DNA of 64,000 bases from Carex sylvatica (lineage: Eukaryota; Streptophyta; Magnoliopsida; Poales; Cyperaceae). The notes below the pieces were generated by a model that saw only the letters and a list, made by a program, of their open reading frames with translations, did no database searches and had not been told where the DNA came from. Numbering within the stretch: position 1 is the first letter of the stretch; each line of letters opens with the position of its first letter. A program made the position numbers and the translations under genes. Shown in pieces: positions 23,583 to 35,838 of the stretch. The stretch is taken from assembly GCA_964058845.1 (NCBI GenBank), contig CAXKVR010000096.1, forward strand, positions 1-64,000, in the 5' to 3' direction.

Positions 23583-26500
23583 TCAATCAAGGGAAAGGGT
23601 CTTCTTCATGCTTTCGTAAACTAGATAGGTAATACTTGCCGAAGGAATGACTTTTAAGAGATTTGGGAACATGCCTTTATAGAATCCTCTCACCCCTTCA
23701 TGTTGGAGGGTCTTCCAAAACACATCACCCATCCCTCTATAAGCAGCTTCAGCATTCATCTTTTGAGCTTGTAGTCTGTAATTTATTAGGCATTGATGAT
23801 GTATTGCAAGTGTTACAAAAAATTTATCTGGTGACACAATTCTGCTTTCTTGAGAAAATGGCTTTACAAAGATTTCATGTATCCAATTCTGAAGTTGTAC
23901 AAGATCCATATGAATTTGTTACGTAAGGTTTCATGGTTGCAAATTCAGTCACTGAACCAAACAGGGCTGCACCCAGCTGATATTGGGTAGTTACTGGGCT
24001 CAAACCTGTACCCAATATCATAACGGGTATGCATATGACCGTATGTATTTAGTATTTGAGGATCAACTAATAACTATTGTAATCTAATTATTTTAAATAG
24101 TATTATTTCAGTTTATTTGGGCAGCCACAGCATTCATATCTCTAACAAAATTAAGGACCTGGACCCACCCCAACCCATATCTGACCATCTTTGGGGAAAA
24201 CATACTCCAAACTACTCAACTACCCATAGCAGATATATTAGATGCTGTGTTTTGGTTATTTCTTCTACCTATTCAAGACCTGAAACAAATGGAAAAAACA
24301 AGAGAGTATGGCGCAAATATCGGGTCCATTTTATTTTAGGATAGGGGTTTGGGAAGTACAAAAGGCTGCTAGTGCATCTGCAAATTGAGTTCACTTTTTG
24401 AGAAGAAGAAAGTTTACTCATCCAGATAGCAAATAAAAAAAAAAGATGTTTTCAACACAGCAGCGAATTTCACCAATTTTTATCGAATTGTATTACAATT
24501 GACTCAATAATGACATTAAATTTTTTTTCTTATACCGTTTTGTTTTGTTTTGATAGCAACTATTGCTTATTATTATTTTTTTGCTATTGAAATTAAAGGA
24601 ATAAAAAGAACCCAGACAGAAGAGAACATATATGACCACTTACAGAGGTAATATAAATAGAAAAACAAAATTACCTAGTTCTGATAACCTGCAAAGGGTA
24701 AACACATGTCGCTCCAAAAGCCCCGGACACAGTGCCGCAGCCAAGTTGAGTTAGTGGACCAGGTTCTGCACAGTACAAGTAATTCATTTCACAGATGAAA
24801 TATGAGTCTGTACAAGAAAAATATAAGTTTACATATCCATTAAATTCATACCACTGTCTTTATGAATGTATATTCTCGACATGTCTTTCAAAGTCTCATA
24901 GGCAGCGAGATCAATCCCAGCATAAGGAATTATACCAAGAAGGGACGGCACAGCACCTCTATAGAAAGCTCGTGCTCCCTCCTGCTTCCATATGTCCCTT
25001 GAGAGCTCCCCAATGCTAGGAACCTTCCCAGATTCACAGACAAAAGTTTGGAGACGGGTCTTAACTAAATCAACTGGGTAAATTGCGGTTTGTGCCACTG
25101 CCCCAGCCAAACCACCCGCAACAAGTCGTTCACTTGGACGGATTTCACTCTTGCTATTGTTATCCCCTCTAAATTTCACAATATATTCCTTCAACATTTC
25201 ATAAGTGTAAAACCTGATTGCACTTTCCGGAGCCACCTTCATGACATTCAAACCATTCCCTCTAAAAAACCCCAAGAAACGGCCTTCTCGCCATATGTTC
25301 TTAATAGCAGGTACAATTTGTGCATGTGTAGTCTGAACCTGCATGGCAACCTTAAGACGGTCCAGCGGGGCAGTGGCAGTACGAGAGGCAGCTCCAGCAA
25401 CTCCGCCTGCTATTAGGTACTTGCTTGCATCTAAATGCTTTCTAATACCAGCCGGAATCACGGCCTGTTCACCTATATCTACTAGGCAAACTTTCTCCCA
25501 GTATTCATATATGTTTTGTAGTGTGGCTTCATGAGGGTAAAGTAAGAGAAAATCCCTCCATTCTTCAAAGGTGATAATTCTGTTATTGTCCTTGTCCACA
25601 TGCTCCACGAACCTTGATAGCTCCTTCTCATCTATTTCTATGCCTGCATAACATAAGGAAATTTTTTTTTTTCAGTAACAATGAAAATCTCAAGATGCAA
25701 CTAAGAATGTTAACATCAATTTCCAAAATTAATTGATTGATTTCCAAATAACCAAATCTTCAACCCCAGCCCTACCCTGCCTTTATCTAACCTTTTATTC
25801 AAATTTAATGCATGAAGGTTTTAGTATTTTCATATATCTCTTTAATACGACTGCTTTATATCTGTTCACTGTCCAGGCACAATGCCAGAAAATATTTTTC
25901 TTAATCAAGCTCTTTTGTAGAATATTTTTTTTAAATTGAGCTTGCATTTAGTTATACCTTTAACTACCCAAATGCTTTGTTTATAAATAAAGAAATACTA
26001 AAGTAGAAAGTACATGCTACAGGAACATGTTTTACATTTCTACAATAAAAAAAATTTGGACCGAAATATATAATACACATTTACATGTGACTCTCAGCTA
26101 ATGTTTGTAAGCTATTATGGTTCGGAAGCCAGTAAAACCCAACAATAACAAACAGACTAACCCTATAATATCCATTTACCAAGCTCCGGTAAAGGGACTA
26201 ATAATTGACGGTTTAGACTTGAGAGAGATAATAAAAAGATATAAAAAAAATACTTCTAAGGTAGGCACTAGAGTTTAACTTCAATAAAAGAGATCTATAT
26301 TCTAAAATAGTTATATACACTGATACAACTCAAAGAGTTCCCTAGCACAGATGATGATGAGCCTCACCTCTCTATAGAAAGACGCATGTTCAATAGCCGC
26401 AGGAAGCATAAAAAAAAAATGGATGCTGGGGTTAAAGGTATCCATATTTCAGAAAATAAAATAAAATTAACCAATATGGATAAAGAGATAACTTTGACTC

Positions 26501-27363
26501 ATTTGTGTCAACCTTTAGTGGACATTTGACAATGACTACTTAGTACTCAATTACTCTTGTGTCCAAGGTCAAGGGTTGCTAGTTTACTGATGACTTTCTG
26601 GAAAAATTCTCCTCCCTCCCTACTCCATTATGTGATTATGTTATGGGTTTAATACCGAGTTTGGCTAGTATAACATCAGTGTCATTTCAACCTATATAAC
26701 ACCAACTCTAAAACCTATCAAATCGACTTCAAACGGTAAATCCAAACCATTCAAACCAATTTACATTATGTGTGATGTGTTTACATACAAAATTTTTATA
26801 TTTTCGAGTTATTTTAGTATCAAATCAAGCGGAAAATATTGAAAAATTAATGTATTAAAATTAACTTAAAAACTCACATATTTGACCGCTTGACCTAATA
26901 CTAAATAAATTCGAAAAGTTATAAATTTTGCATGTAAATGCACAACTAATGAAGTAGATCGGTTTGGATTTACCGTTTGAAGTCGATTTGATAGGTTTTA
27001 GAGTTGGTGTTATATAGGTTGAAATGACACTGATGTTATACTAGCCAAACTCTTTAATACCTCCATTTTTTTGCACCTCTGAATCCGGATAACATTTCTT
27101 TCTCTTACCTTTCTATTTCTCCAAAGGACATTAGGTTTACTATGTTTAAGTCCCATATGATTGTCAGCAAACTTTAATCTCTGGCGTATTTTTCTATCTA
27201 TATTAGCACTCCTAAATTGGGTAAGGATCATAACCATGTACGCCTTTATGCAATGAGGAAAATACTGGAACAACAAAAACCAAAAGGTATAGGCATTGTT
27301 TCCACCTGTAAAATAAATATGTCAGAACCCAAACAATAAGCACATAAATAACAAGCCATTTTC

Positions 27364-27408
<45 letters not shown>

Positions 27409-28757
27409 GAGGAAGGCGCTGTACTATGAGGCTTCACCTAAGTGAAGAAGAAGCCAAGAGAATGCAGGTACATAGAAAAAGGTGAAATGAAAGAAAACTA
27501 TGAGTTGATTATATGAAGGAAAGAAAGTTGTAGGCTGTTAACCAACCAGTGTTCTATAAGCTTAAGCTGTTAGAGTAGACAGTCATTTGATTTTCATTTC
27601 TCAACACTACCCCTCATGTGTGGCAGTTTGTTTACAGACCCGTCACATGAAAGACTATTGAAGGGTGAGAGTTCTTTTATAAAAGAGGTCTGGTGGGATT
27701 TGACCCCATCAACTCTGGCTTTGATATCATCTTAAATCAACCAGTTACTCTAACAGCTTAAGAGTAGGCAGTCAGCATAGCCTAAATTAAATATAGTGCA
27801 AAGCACTTCCCAAGGGCTCTCACTAGAGCCCATTATACCACTTGGAGTGAAACAAGAAGGCTCAGGCTTCTATGGGATCAACCTAGCAGCACCTAGGGTC
27901 CATAAAGAAGGCAAAACAAAATCAAGACTTCATGCAAGCCAAGATTATAGTAATGCTCACGCAGGGGTGGATCCAGGATTTTCGTCAAATGGGGGCAAGA
28001 AAATAGCGAATTGGGTACTAGATCAAAAACAATGATCTAACTTATAATTTCCAATGCTCTGACTTTTAATCCTAATTACAATCAAAATTCAAGTAATTTA
28101 TTCTAATTTTAACCCTAGTTACAAATAAGAATTCCAGGAGGGGGCAAAGTTGTCCAGGCTTATAGATCTCCATAAAAGTTCAAAATCCAGACCCCCCTCC
28201 CCCCCCGGGGCCTTACTGGATCCGCCCCTGTGCTCACGAGGTTGGTACCAAACATTACACTAAAAGCAACAATTAAATTGCATACCAGCATTTACAAGGG
28301 CAAGCCAAAGCTCCCCAGGCAAGATGCAGCCATGATGCTTGACATCAATTGCTTGAAAGATGGCATACAGCTCCAACTCCTTATCATCCATATACCTCCT
28401 AAACTCATCATACCCGATCTTGCCATCCTGATCAGCATCACACACCTTCAAAAGATCCCTTGCATATTTATAATTGGCCGGTATGTTAAGTGCAGCGAGC
28501 CCCACCTCTATCTGTTCAAAGTCCAGACTGCCTTTTCCTAAGACATCAAAGAAATCGAACAAACTCTTAATTCTTACCTCCCTCTCCTCCTTGGTTTCTC
28601 TCAGCGCTATAAGCACATGCTCCATTGATACCGGGACTGTTTTCTTAACCTGGTTGCAATTGCCTGGCCTCTTTGCACCGCTGCTGTTTTTTTCTGTCGC
28701 GGCTGTCACCTTGGTGGGGAACCCCACATGGCGTTGGTTCGCCGCAGCACTAGACAT
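23583..28757 (-). CDS. Calcium-dependent mitochondrial ATP-Mg/Pi carrier (APC/SCaMC type)
   Basis: An inner-membrane carrier exchanging ATP-Mg or ADP for phosphate, gated by calcium on the intermembrane side. Exons: 28757-28286, 25643-24852, 24765-24675 and 23775-23583, with matching phases, giving 515 codons plus stop. Residues 71-185 hold four EF-hand loops: 71-82 ([12 protein letters not shown], imperfect), 107-118 ([12 protein letters not shown], canonical), 138-149 (degenerate) and 174-185 ([12 protein letters not shown]). Three carrier repeats follow with signatures PLDRLK (250-255), PVDLVK (347-352) and PLQVIR (445-450), ending MKKTLSLD. The length fits plant APC1-3. Introns are 2642, 86 and 899 bp; the first is loaded with MITEs. 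I chose the ATG at 28757 because it opens the longest frame ahead of the EF-hands. The frame is intact throughout. Which APC paralogue it corresponds to cannot be told. Confidence 0.93.
26657..27052. mobile_element. 396-bp Mutator-type MITE in intron 1 of the carrier gene
   Basis: Inverted ends begin GAGTTTGGCTAGTATAACAT and are essentially identical for about 95 bases, then diverge toward a short centre containing a GTCAAGCGGTCAAA motif. A perfect 9-bp duplication TTTAATACC flanks it (26648-26656 and 27053-27061). The length of the duplication and of the TIRs points to the Mutator superfamily. Confidence 0.93.
27367..27405. repeat. (CT)n microsatellite
   Basis: About 19 uninterrupted CT units within intron 1 of the carrier gene. 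The ORF reading through it on the minus strand is an Arg/Glu artefact. Confidence 0.97.
27962..28230. mobile_element. 269-bp hAT-type MITE in intron 1 of the carrier gene
   Basis: The inverted ends CAGGGGTGGATCCAG (27962) and CTGGATCCGCCCCTG (ending 28230) differ at one position. A perfect 8-bp duplication TGCTCACG flanks it (27954-27961 and 28231-28238). A C-run of about 14 bases lies near 28192-28206. It ends 55 bp from the first 5' splice site of the carrier gene. Confidence 0.94.
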
Positions 28758-29976
28758 GCTTGCAGAGACAGAGCGAGGGGGTGGCCAGTGGAGACCCAGG
28801 CACCCCCTATTCTATTGTTTGTGAAGTACCTTACTTACAATTAGGACCTTCTACCTTAGCAAGCAATGGTCGTTGCTGCTATGGTTCGGAGGATCTATCA
28901 GCAGCCCATGGTCCAATTTATTGCGGGAATTTTCAAACCGTTCTGGTTTGGTCCAGAGAACGCTTGAATTAGAAGAAACTCACCGTCCGAGTTACGCCGA
29001 TTCGTCCTTCTTTTAGTTTGACTGATTCTTCGGATTTGATCTTATACCGATTCGATTCTTCAAAGGGAAAGTAGTAAAGGTCGATGTGATCAATTGATGA
29101 TCAGCGGTCAGCTCTAAGTCGTGCGAGAAATCAAACCCTTTAATTTCTTTTTACTCCTTTTTGTTGGGGGTCTCTTTCAACCGGAGTCTCGAGCGCTGAA
29201 TTCTAATTCTTTTCCAAGAGGAATTTGAAAAGAATTTTTTAAGAGAGGAGAGAATGGGAGAAGCGGTGAAGAGAATTTTAACTTTACACACGTTTAGCAG
29301 AGAGCAAAGGCAGTTTGCGACAGTGTACAGACAAAACTGTGAAGAGAACGCACGGAGGAGCTGGTACAGCAGATATGGTTTAAGAATACAAGCTTTTCAA
29401 CGATCTTTTTCCACACAAATATCTTATTTAGTTAAGCCGTATTAACATCTATAAATAATATTAATTTGAATACTTGAGATTAATCTTTTTAGTTAAAAAT
29501 ATCAACAATAGAAACTATGCAATATTTAATAACGCAACATGTAATAATAGAATGATGTATGGCAAAATAAAGTTAAGATAAAATATAATAAAATATCAAA
29601 GAAATTTAATGTGCAGGTTCCTGTTATTAATATGATAGGATTGTCGCATTAACTATTGATTTTTTAAGTTTTGTCGTACTTATTGTACTATTTTAAAAAA
29701 ATAAAATTAGAAATAAAAATAACTTACTATTTTAATATCCACAAGAGATTAAACCCCATCTATACCCCATCTATATGAGATACAAGTGATAAATTCAGAC
29801 TACTTTTTTAACTTGGCACAAATCTCAAAGCAATCCCCTATAGTTTTGATAAGCACTCGATTGAGTTTGGTCTAGTTGAGATTAATTTAAGTCATTCGTT
29901 TTTTAAAATTGCACCTCAGATATCTGGAAACACAGACTCCAAGGAATCTCCATTCAGATTTCGTACCTACAACATC
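28758..29976. other. Upstream region of the carrier gene; no other gene
   Basis: 28758-29000 should contain the 5' leader and promoter of the minus-strand carrier gene, but no convincing TATA box can be assigned. The plus-strand ORF at 29254-29445 shows no recognisable motif and I do not call it. From 29450 to the retrotransposon the DNA is AT-rich and featureless. Confidence 0.5.
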
Positions 29977-30176
29977 TAATAGAGTCAGTAGGCTGTAAAA
30001 TAGTTAGTCAACTCCTTGTAATGTAACAACATTATGTTAGAGCTAGTAGTTAGAAGTTAGTTATGAGATACATGTATTATAGAATGTCTATATAAGAGAA
30101 AGTGTACTCTGCGTTAGATAAGATAGAAAACAAAGATTTCTTTCTATACAATTCTCATCTTTCCTCTACTCTATCA
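29977..30176 (+). repeat. 5' LTR of the copia element
   Basis: A 200-bp repeat; about ten substitutions and one 3-bp indel separate it from the 3' LTR by eye, so the insertion is not recent. It starts TAATAGAGTCAG and ends CTCTATCA. Confidence 0.95.
30089..30095 (+). promoter_or_regulatory. TATA box of the copia LTR
   Basis: TATATAA within CTATATAAGAG, conserved at the same place in the 3' LTR (about 34710-34716). It sits in the 3' half of the LTR, where retrotransposon transcription normally starts. Confidence 0.7.
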
Positions 30177-30188
30177 TGGTATCAGACC
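30177..30188 (+). other. Primer binding site
   Basis: TGGTATCAGACC begins directly after the 5' LTR. It matches the start of the usual plant initiator-Met-tRNA site (TGGTATCAGAGC) except for one base. Confidence 0.85.
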
Positions 30189-30254
30189 ATTTTTTTTTTT
30201 TTTTTTTTTTCGATCCTGATTCTTGCCAGATCTTGAAGCTTCCTTCTTTCTCTA

Positions 30255-33200
30255 ATGGCGACTACCTCTGCTTCTTCTTCTGCTGTTCTCTCTTCTTCTT
30301 CTACCATATCTGATGTTGTAGTTCAGATTACTATTCCAGTTTCTACAAAATTGGATAGAGACAATTTTCTGACATGGAGGTCTCAGGTGGAATCGATCAT
30401 CCATGGTTTTGATCTCTCATGTCACATTGACAGCTCGTATCAGCCTCCTGAGCGCAATTTGACAATTGAAGGTGTCTCTACTCTTAATCCGGTCTTTGCT
30501 CAATGAAATAAGCAAGATCATCTCTTGCTTGGCTAGTTGAGATCTATCATTTTGGGGCCTATGCTTTCTCAGTATGTCGCCTACAAGACCACTTGTTCTC
30601 TCTGGCAAGCCCTTCATCCCGTGTACTCTACAATTCCTCCACTCGAGTCATGGATCTCCGGCAATCTCTTCAAACCCAAACCAGAGGCTCTCGGTCTTGT
30701 GCTGAGTATTTTGCTCTCATGGTGAATCTTTCTAATCAGTTAGCGGCAACTGGTGCTCCAATCATTGATTCTGACCTCGTTTCTTACATCCTGAGCGGTC
30801 TCGGGGCAGAGTACAATTCCTTCATTATGTCACTTACCACTCGATCGGAACCAGTAACTCTTACCGATCTTCATGGCTTTCTTCTGTCGCACGAGAATCT
30901 TCTCGCCGCTCAGCTCCGATCTTACACCTCTGATCCGGTTGCTCTTTACTCATCGTAGACAAGAGGAAGGGGACGCAAGTCTGGAAGAGGAAGAGGTCAT
31001 GGGTTGGGTTCTTCTGTTAGCGGTTCGGGTCTGAATGGTCAGGGCTCAGTTTCTACTCAAGGTATTCTTCCCACCCCTCAACAGGCCTATTCTACTACAG
31101 GCCATGGAGGCCCAGTTTGGCCTAGATTTCATTCAAACCAGAAAGGCTCCTATCAGCATGTAAATTCAGGCAGAGGCAATTCTTCATCCTTATAGCTCTC
31201 TGCCGCCTTATTTACCTGTCAGGTTTGCCGAAAGAAAGGTCATGAAGCTCTCGACTGTTGGTACCGCTATTATTCCAACTATTCAAGTGAGGCTGAAGCA
31301 CAATTTCAAGCTTATTACAATACCACCACACCGACTCCTAGCGAGGGATAGTTCCTTGATTCCGGAGCGACGCATCACGTCACCTCCGATCTCAATAATC
31401 TTGATTCATTTGTCCCTTATGTCGGTAATGAGCAACTTCAAGTAGGTAATGGCAACAATTTACCTATTTCTCATCTTGGTAATTGTTCTTTTCCTACAAA
31501 TGGTGGTTCATTAGATTTAAAAAATGTGCTTCATGTGCCTTCTATAACTAAGAATCTTATTAGCATTGCAAAATTTACTCGGGATAATGATGTTATACTT
31601 GAGTTTCACCCTTTATTTTGCATTGTGAAGGACCGCCGCACCAAGACCCAACTTCTTCAAGCAAAGCTCCATAATGGTCTTTATCACCTTCCTTCTTCCC
31701 CTAGAGCTTTTATTGGAGAGCGTGTCTCGACCGACTTGTGGCATGTCCGGTTGGGACACTCTTCTTCAACTACTACTCGTTTTATAATCAATTCAAATAA
31801 ATTGTAACTTTGTGGTGATTGCTGTAAAGGAAAGCCATGTGTTTTGCCTTTTCAACCTTCTTCTTCTCTTGTTTCTTTGGCTTTAAAGGTTATACATATG
31901 GATTTATGGGGACCATCTCCCGTTCCTTCATGTAGTAGTTTTTGCTATTATATTTCTTTTGTTGATGAATTTTCGAGGTTTTGTTGGATATATTTTCTCA
32001 AAACAAAAGATGAAGTTATTCGTGTGTTTTCACGATTCAAGGCACAAGTCAAAAATCTTTTTGGCACTTCAATTAAAATCCTTCAATCGGATGGTGGCAC
32101 CTAGTTCAAGCGAATTCCCACTCTCTTTCCTCAAATCATTCACCAAACCTCTTGTCCCTACACTCCTCAACAAAACAGGTTGGCCAAACGAAAACACCGT
32201 CACATTGTTGAGCTAAGCCTTAGTGTGATGTCTCATGCATCCATCCCTCTACAATATTTGGATCACATCTTTCAAAGTGTCATTTTTCTCATAAACCGAC
32301 TACCTCCCACCTCTTCTCCTCATATATCTCCTTACACTATTCTTTTCAAAAGGCAACCCGATTACACCTTTCTTAGGGTTCTTGGATGTCTTTGTTACCC
32401 TCTTATCCGACGTTACAATGCTCATAAGTTACAATTTCACTCCTTACCATGTGTATTTGTGGGGTATTGTCAACTTCAAAAAGGATACAAGTGCCTACAC
32501 CTTCCTACGGAAAAAAATTATATTAGCCGAAATGTGCGCTTTGATGAGACGAAATTTCCTTTTTCTTTCTTGGTGCCTCAAAATAACATGTCTCTAGATT
32601 GTTTTTCTTCATCCCTGCCTCTGCTTATTCCTTCTGCGCAACAACCAAATCAAAGGAAGTCCACACTACAGCCCAATCCATAGCCCAGTTCACCTTTTCG
32701 GCATGCACCTATTACTTCTTCAGCCAGTGCCTCTTGATGGCTCTCCTGCGCTTCTTACTTCCTCTCGGCCTGCTAGGCATTCTGGGCCGTTAGCAACAGC
32801 TAGTGAACAGCCTTCTCATGATCCAGCCGCATTAGTTGACCCTCTGTCTAGTTCACTTTCGGCTGCTACTCCTATTTCCACTACGGCCAATAATTCACAT
32901 GTTACATGCACACCTTCAGCTCAGCCCATACCGACTTCTACTCATCACATGATCACCAGATAGATAGACAACACAATAAAGAATCGTACCTTTCCAGACC
33001 ATGTCACTCTCCTGACTACTAAACATCCTCTTCCTTTCTCTCCTATAGACGAGCCGACTTCCTTCACTTTGGCAAATAAACTTCCCGAATGGAAATATGC
33101 CATGGCTAAGGAACTCACGGCACTTGCTCAAAATAATACATGGAATCTTGTGTCTCCGTGTGATCAACATGTTATTGGTTGCAAATGAATTTATAAGGTC

Positions 33201-34590
33201 AAAAGAAAAGCCGATGGGACAATTGAAAGGCACAAAGTTCGCCCCGTGGCAAAAGGATACAACCAAGCAGAAGGCATTGACTATCATGACACCTTTAGCC
33301 CCGTTGTCAAACCTACAACCATTCGAGTCGTGCTCTCTCTAGCCATGTCCCAAAAATGGTGCATTCGACAACTTAATGTTAACAATGCATTTCTTCATGG
33401 CGACTTGCATGAGACGGTCTATATGTCTCAACCACCGGGCTTCATTGATCATCTTCACCCAACTCACGTGTCTCCTCAGGAAAGCGCTTTATGGCTTGAA
33501 ACAAGCACTTCGTGCTTGGTTTCACAAACTTGCTTCCGCTCTAGCCGACCTTGGATTCAAGCCTTCTCAATCCGATCCCTCTCTTTTCATTTGTGCCACC
33601 AAGCATTCTCTCACGATTTTACTCGTCTACGTCGATGACATCATTGTCACAGGCTCTCATGAAGATCGGGTTATCTCTCTTATCGCTTCTTTATCTTCTT
33701 ATTTTTCTCTTAAGGATCTTGGTTCTTTGCACTATTTTCTAGGGATTCAAGTCACCAATACCTCTTATGGCATTCACCTCTCTCAACCAAAATACATTCG
33801 TGATCTCCTTCTTCGATCCAAGATGGATGGTACAAAGCCGTGTGCCTCTCCTTGTACACCCGGCCTCTCTCTCTCTCTAAACATCAAGGTTCTCTCATGG
33901 CTGACCTGCATATGTACCATAGTGTCGTTGGTGCTCTCTAATACGCCATAATTACTAGATCCGATATTTTCTTTGCGGTTAACAAGGCTTCTCAATTCAT
34001 GCACTCGTCAACCGATGATCATTGGAATGCGGTGAAGCGTATTCTCTGCTACCTCAAAGGCACAGTTACTCATGGCCTTCACCTTCATGCTAACTCTTCT
34101 TTTGACCTTCATGCATATTCGGACGTCGATTGGGCCGGTTGTCTCGACGATAGGCGCTCTACTATGGGGTTTTGTGTATTTCTCAGTTCTATTCTTCTCT
34201 CTTGGGGATCTAAGAAACAAAATAATGTGTCTCGATCGAGTACTGAGGCGGAATATAGGAGCATGGCTGTGACTTGCACGGAGTTAATATGGCTTCAACA
34301 GCCTCTTCATGAATTACACGTGCCTTCAACCTCATAATCGACTCTTTGGTGCAATAATCTTGGTGCTACCTTCTTAGCTTCTAACCCGGTCTTTCATGCT
34401 CGTACGAAGCATATTGAAATCGATTTTCACTTCATTCAGGAACGGGTGGCATCCAAGGAGCTCTTAGTTCGGTTCGTATGCTCAAAAGACCAGCTTGTTG
34501 ACCTTCTAACCAAAGGTCTTCTTGCTCCCAGATTGGAGCTGTTACGGTCCAAGCTTCACATAGAAGACCTCCAGTTTTGCTTGAGGGTTG
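30255..34590 (+). pseudogene. copia gag-pol, broken
   Basis: Gag opens with MATTSASSSAVLSSSS at 30255 and shows the gag helical region (DRDNFLTWRSQVESII) and a zinc knuckle CQVCRKKGHEALDC near 31220-31260. The protease active site reads FLDSGATHH near 31354. Integrase shows WHVRLGH, CGDCCKGK, the first catalytic Asp in IHMDLWGPSP and the second in ILQSDGG. Reverse transcriptase has the catalytic YVDDIIVTG near 33628-33654, and RNase H has SDVDWAGC and SSTEAEYRSMA near 34120-34270. The frame is interrupted at about 30504, 30640, 30956, 31193, 31340, 31805, 32102, 32683, 33186 and other places, so no polyprotein is made. The final stretch reads up to the polypurine tract. Confidence 0.92.
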
Positions 34591-34596
34591 GGGGGG
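34581..34596 (+). other. Polypurine tract
   Basis: A purine-rich run with seven G directly before the 3' LTR, the usual plus-strand primer of LTR retrotransposons. Confidence 0.8.
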
Positions 34597-34799
34597 TAAT
34601 AGAGTCAGTAGGCTTTAGTAAAATAGTTAGTCAACTCCTTGTAATGTAACAGCATTCTGTTAGAGCTGATAGTTAGAAGTTAGTTACGAAATACATGTAT
34701 TATAGAATGTCTATATAAGAGACGGTGTACTCTGTGTTAGATAAGATAGAAAACAAAGATTTCTTTCTATACAATTCTCATCTTTCCTCTACTCTATCA
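34597..34799 (+). repeat. 3' LTR of the copia element
   Basis: A 203-bp copy of the 5' LTR with the same TA...CA ends and followed by the ACATC duplication. Confidence 0.95.
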
Positions 34800-34973
34800 A
34801 CATCTCATATCTTTGTCACTAAATTAGTAGACCAAAGATTAATTCTCATATTTCTACTAATTAAAATTATTAATTTTTAATTGAATGATCGTCCATTATT
34901 GATCCCACAAATTAGATGATAAGCGGTTTTTTTTTTTATAAATATAACCAAATTTAATATTTTTTGGATTCTA

Positions 34974-35150
34974 CAAAAAATAGCTCCACCACAACATGTT
35001 TGCTCCACCGATCTGCTAGATCAGTGGAGCCATTTTATGAACTATCTATACAATATAACCACATAAATCAATAGTAAGTCGCAGGATCGGTGGAGCAAAC
35101 ATGTTTATGTCTATACCGATCTTGCGGATTGGTGGAGCTATTTTTTTATA
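34974..35150. repeat. Nested inverted repeats built on GCTCCACCGATC
   Basis: An outer pair (AAATAGCTCCACC near 34979 and GGTGGAGCTATTTTT near 35132) surrounds inner copies of ACATGTTTGCTCCACCGATC (34998) and its complement (35083), plus GATCAGTGGAGC (35018). It is probably a small MITE or hairpin element; no target duplication is clear. 34805-34973 has no feature. Confidence 0.65.
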
Positions 35151-35446
35151 AGAACCCAAATCAATGATACTTGTTATGTTAAAATATTTAAAATTAGTTC
35201 TATTTTAAAAAAAAAATCCGATGATAAGATTATGGCTGTTATTATTTATTCGTGACCTTTGTATAATACACACTGAATTATTACAAAATACACACCTATT
35301 TGTTTAGCTTTTTTATAAATCAACGACAGGTTATCAAACCTAGTCGAGTGATACCTTGATTGGTATTCATTAAGCATACTAAAAGTGAAAACATCATAGT
35401 TCAATTCTATAGGTACTTAATTAGTTACTACATAATTATCTCTTTT

Positions 35447-35838
35447 TTTTAGAGAAGTGGATAGACCTACCAATTTTTATTACTAAACGAAAATTATATT
35501 ACATTGTTTGATTACCTTGACACCAATACACTGGTACCCACTACATTAGCTAACAAAATAAAATAAGAACTGGCACACAAAAGTGAGGCATCAAGATAAT
35601 ACCCACTTTGCATATGCTACAACTAACAAAGCAAAACACTAACAATATTTCCTAGAAAACTAGACAAATATACCAATTAAGCAAAAAAGACCCTGCAACA
35701 AGTAAAAACTATAAAAAACTGTAACCTTCAACATCATGTCTCTGCTTCTTCAATCTCATCATCCTGAAAATAATCTATCCCAAGCATAGGGATTATATCC
35801 AACCCATCCATCATAGGGATAGTAAGCAAATCTCTTTT
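35447..35838 (-). mobile_element. LINE 3' end, minus strand (fragment)
   Basis: Opens with an oligo-T run (poly-A tail on the minus strand) and a ~390-bp 3' UTR-like stretch, then is cut by the oligo-T start of the next LINE at about 35839. No ORF remains. The order suggests a later LINE inserted into it. The call rests on context and tail structure. Confidence 0.45.

Larger units (their letters stand above)
29977..34799 (+). mobile_element. Ty1/copia LTR retrotransposon, complete but decayed
   Basis: A 4823-bp element flanked by a perfect 5-bp target duplication ACATC (29972-29976 and 34800-34804). Two LTRs (29977-30176 and 34597-34799), a primer binding site and a polypurine tract frame a gag-pol region in the copia order gag, protease, integrase, reverse transcriptase, RNase H. 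Both LTRs begin TA and end CA, a non-canonical pair. The internal region has frameshifts and stops. Confidence 0.95.

Noticed and set aside
29254..29445. 63-codon plus-strand ORF upstream of the carrier gene
   Set aside because: No motif, no splice partner and no homologue I recognise; it may be chance.
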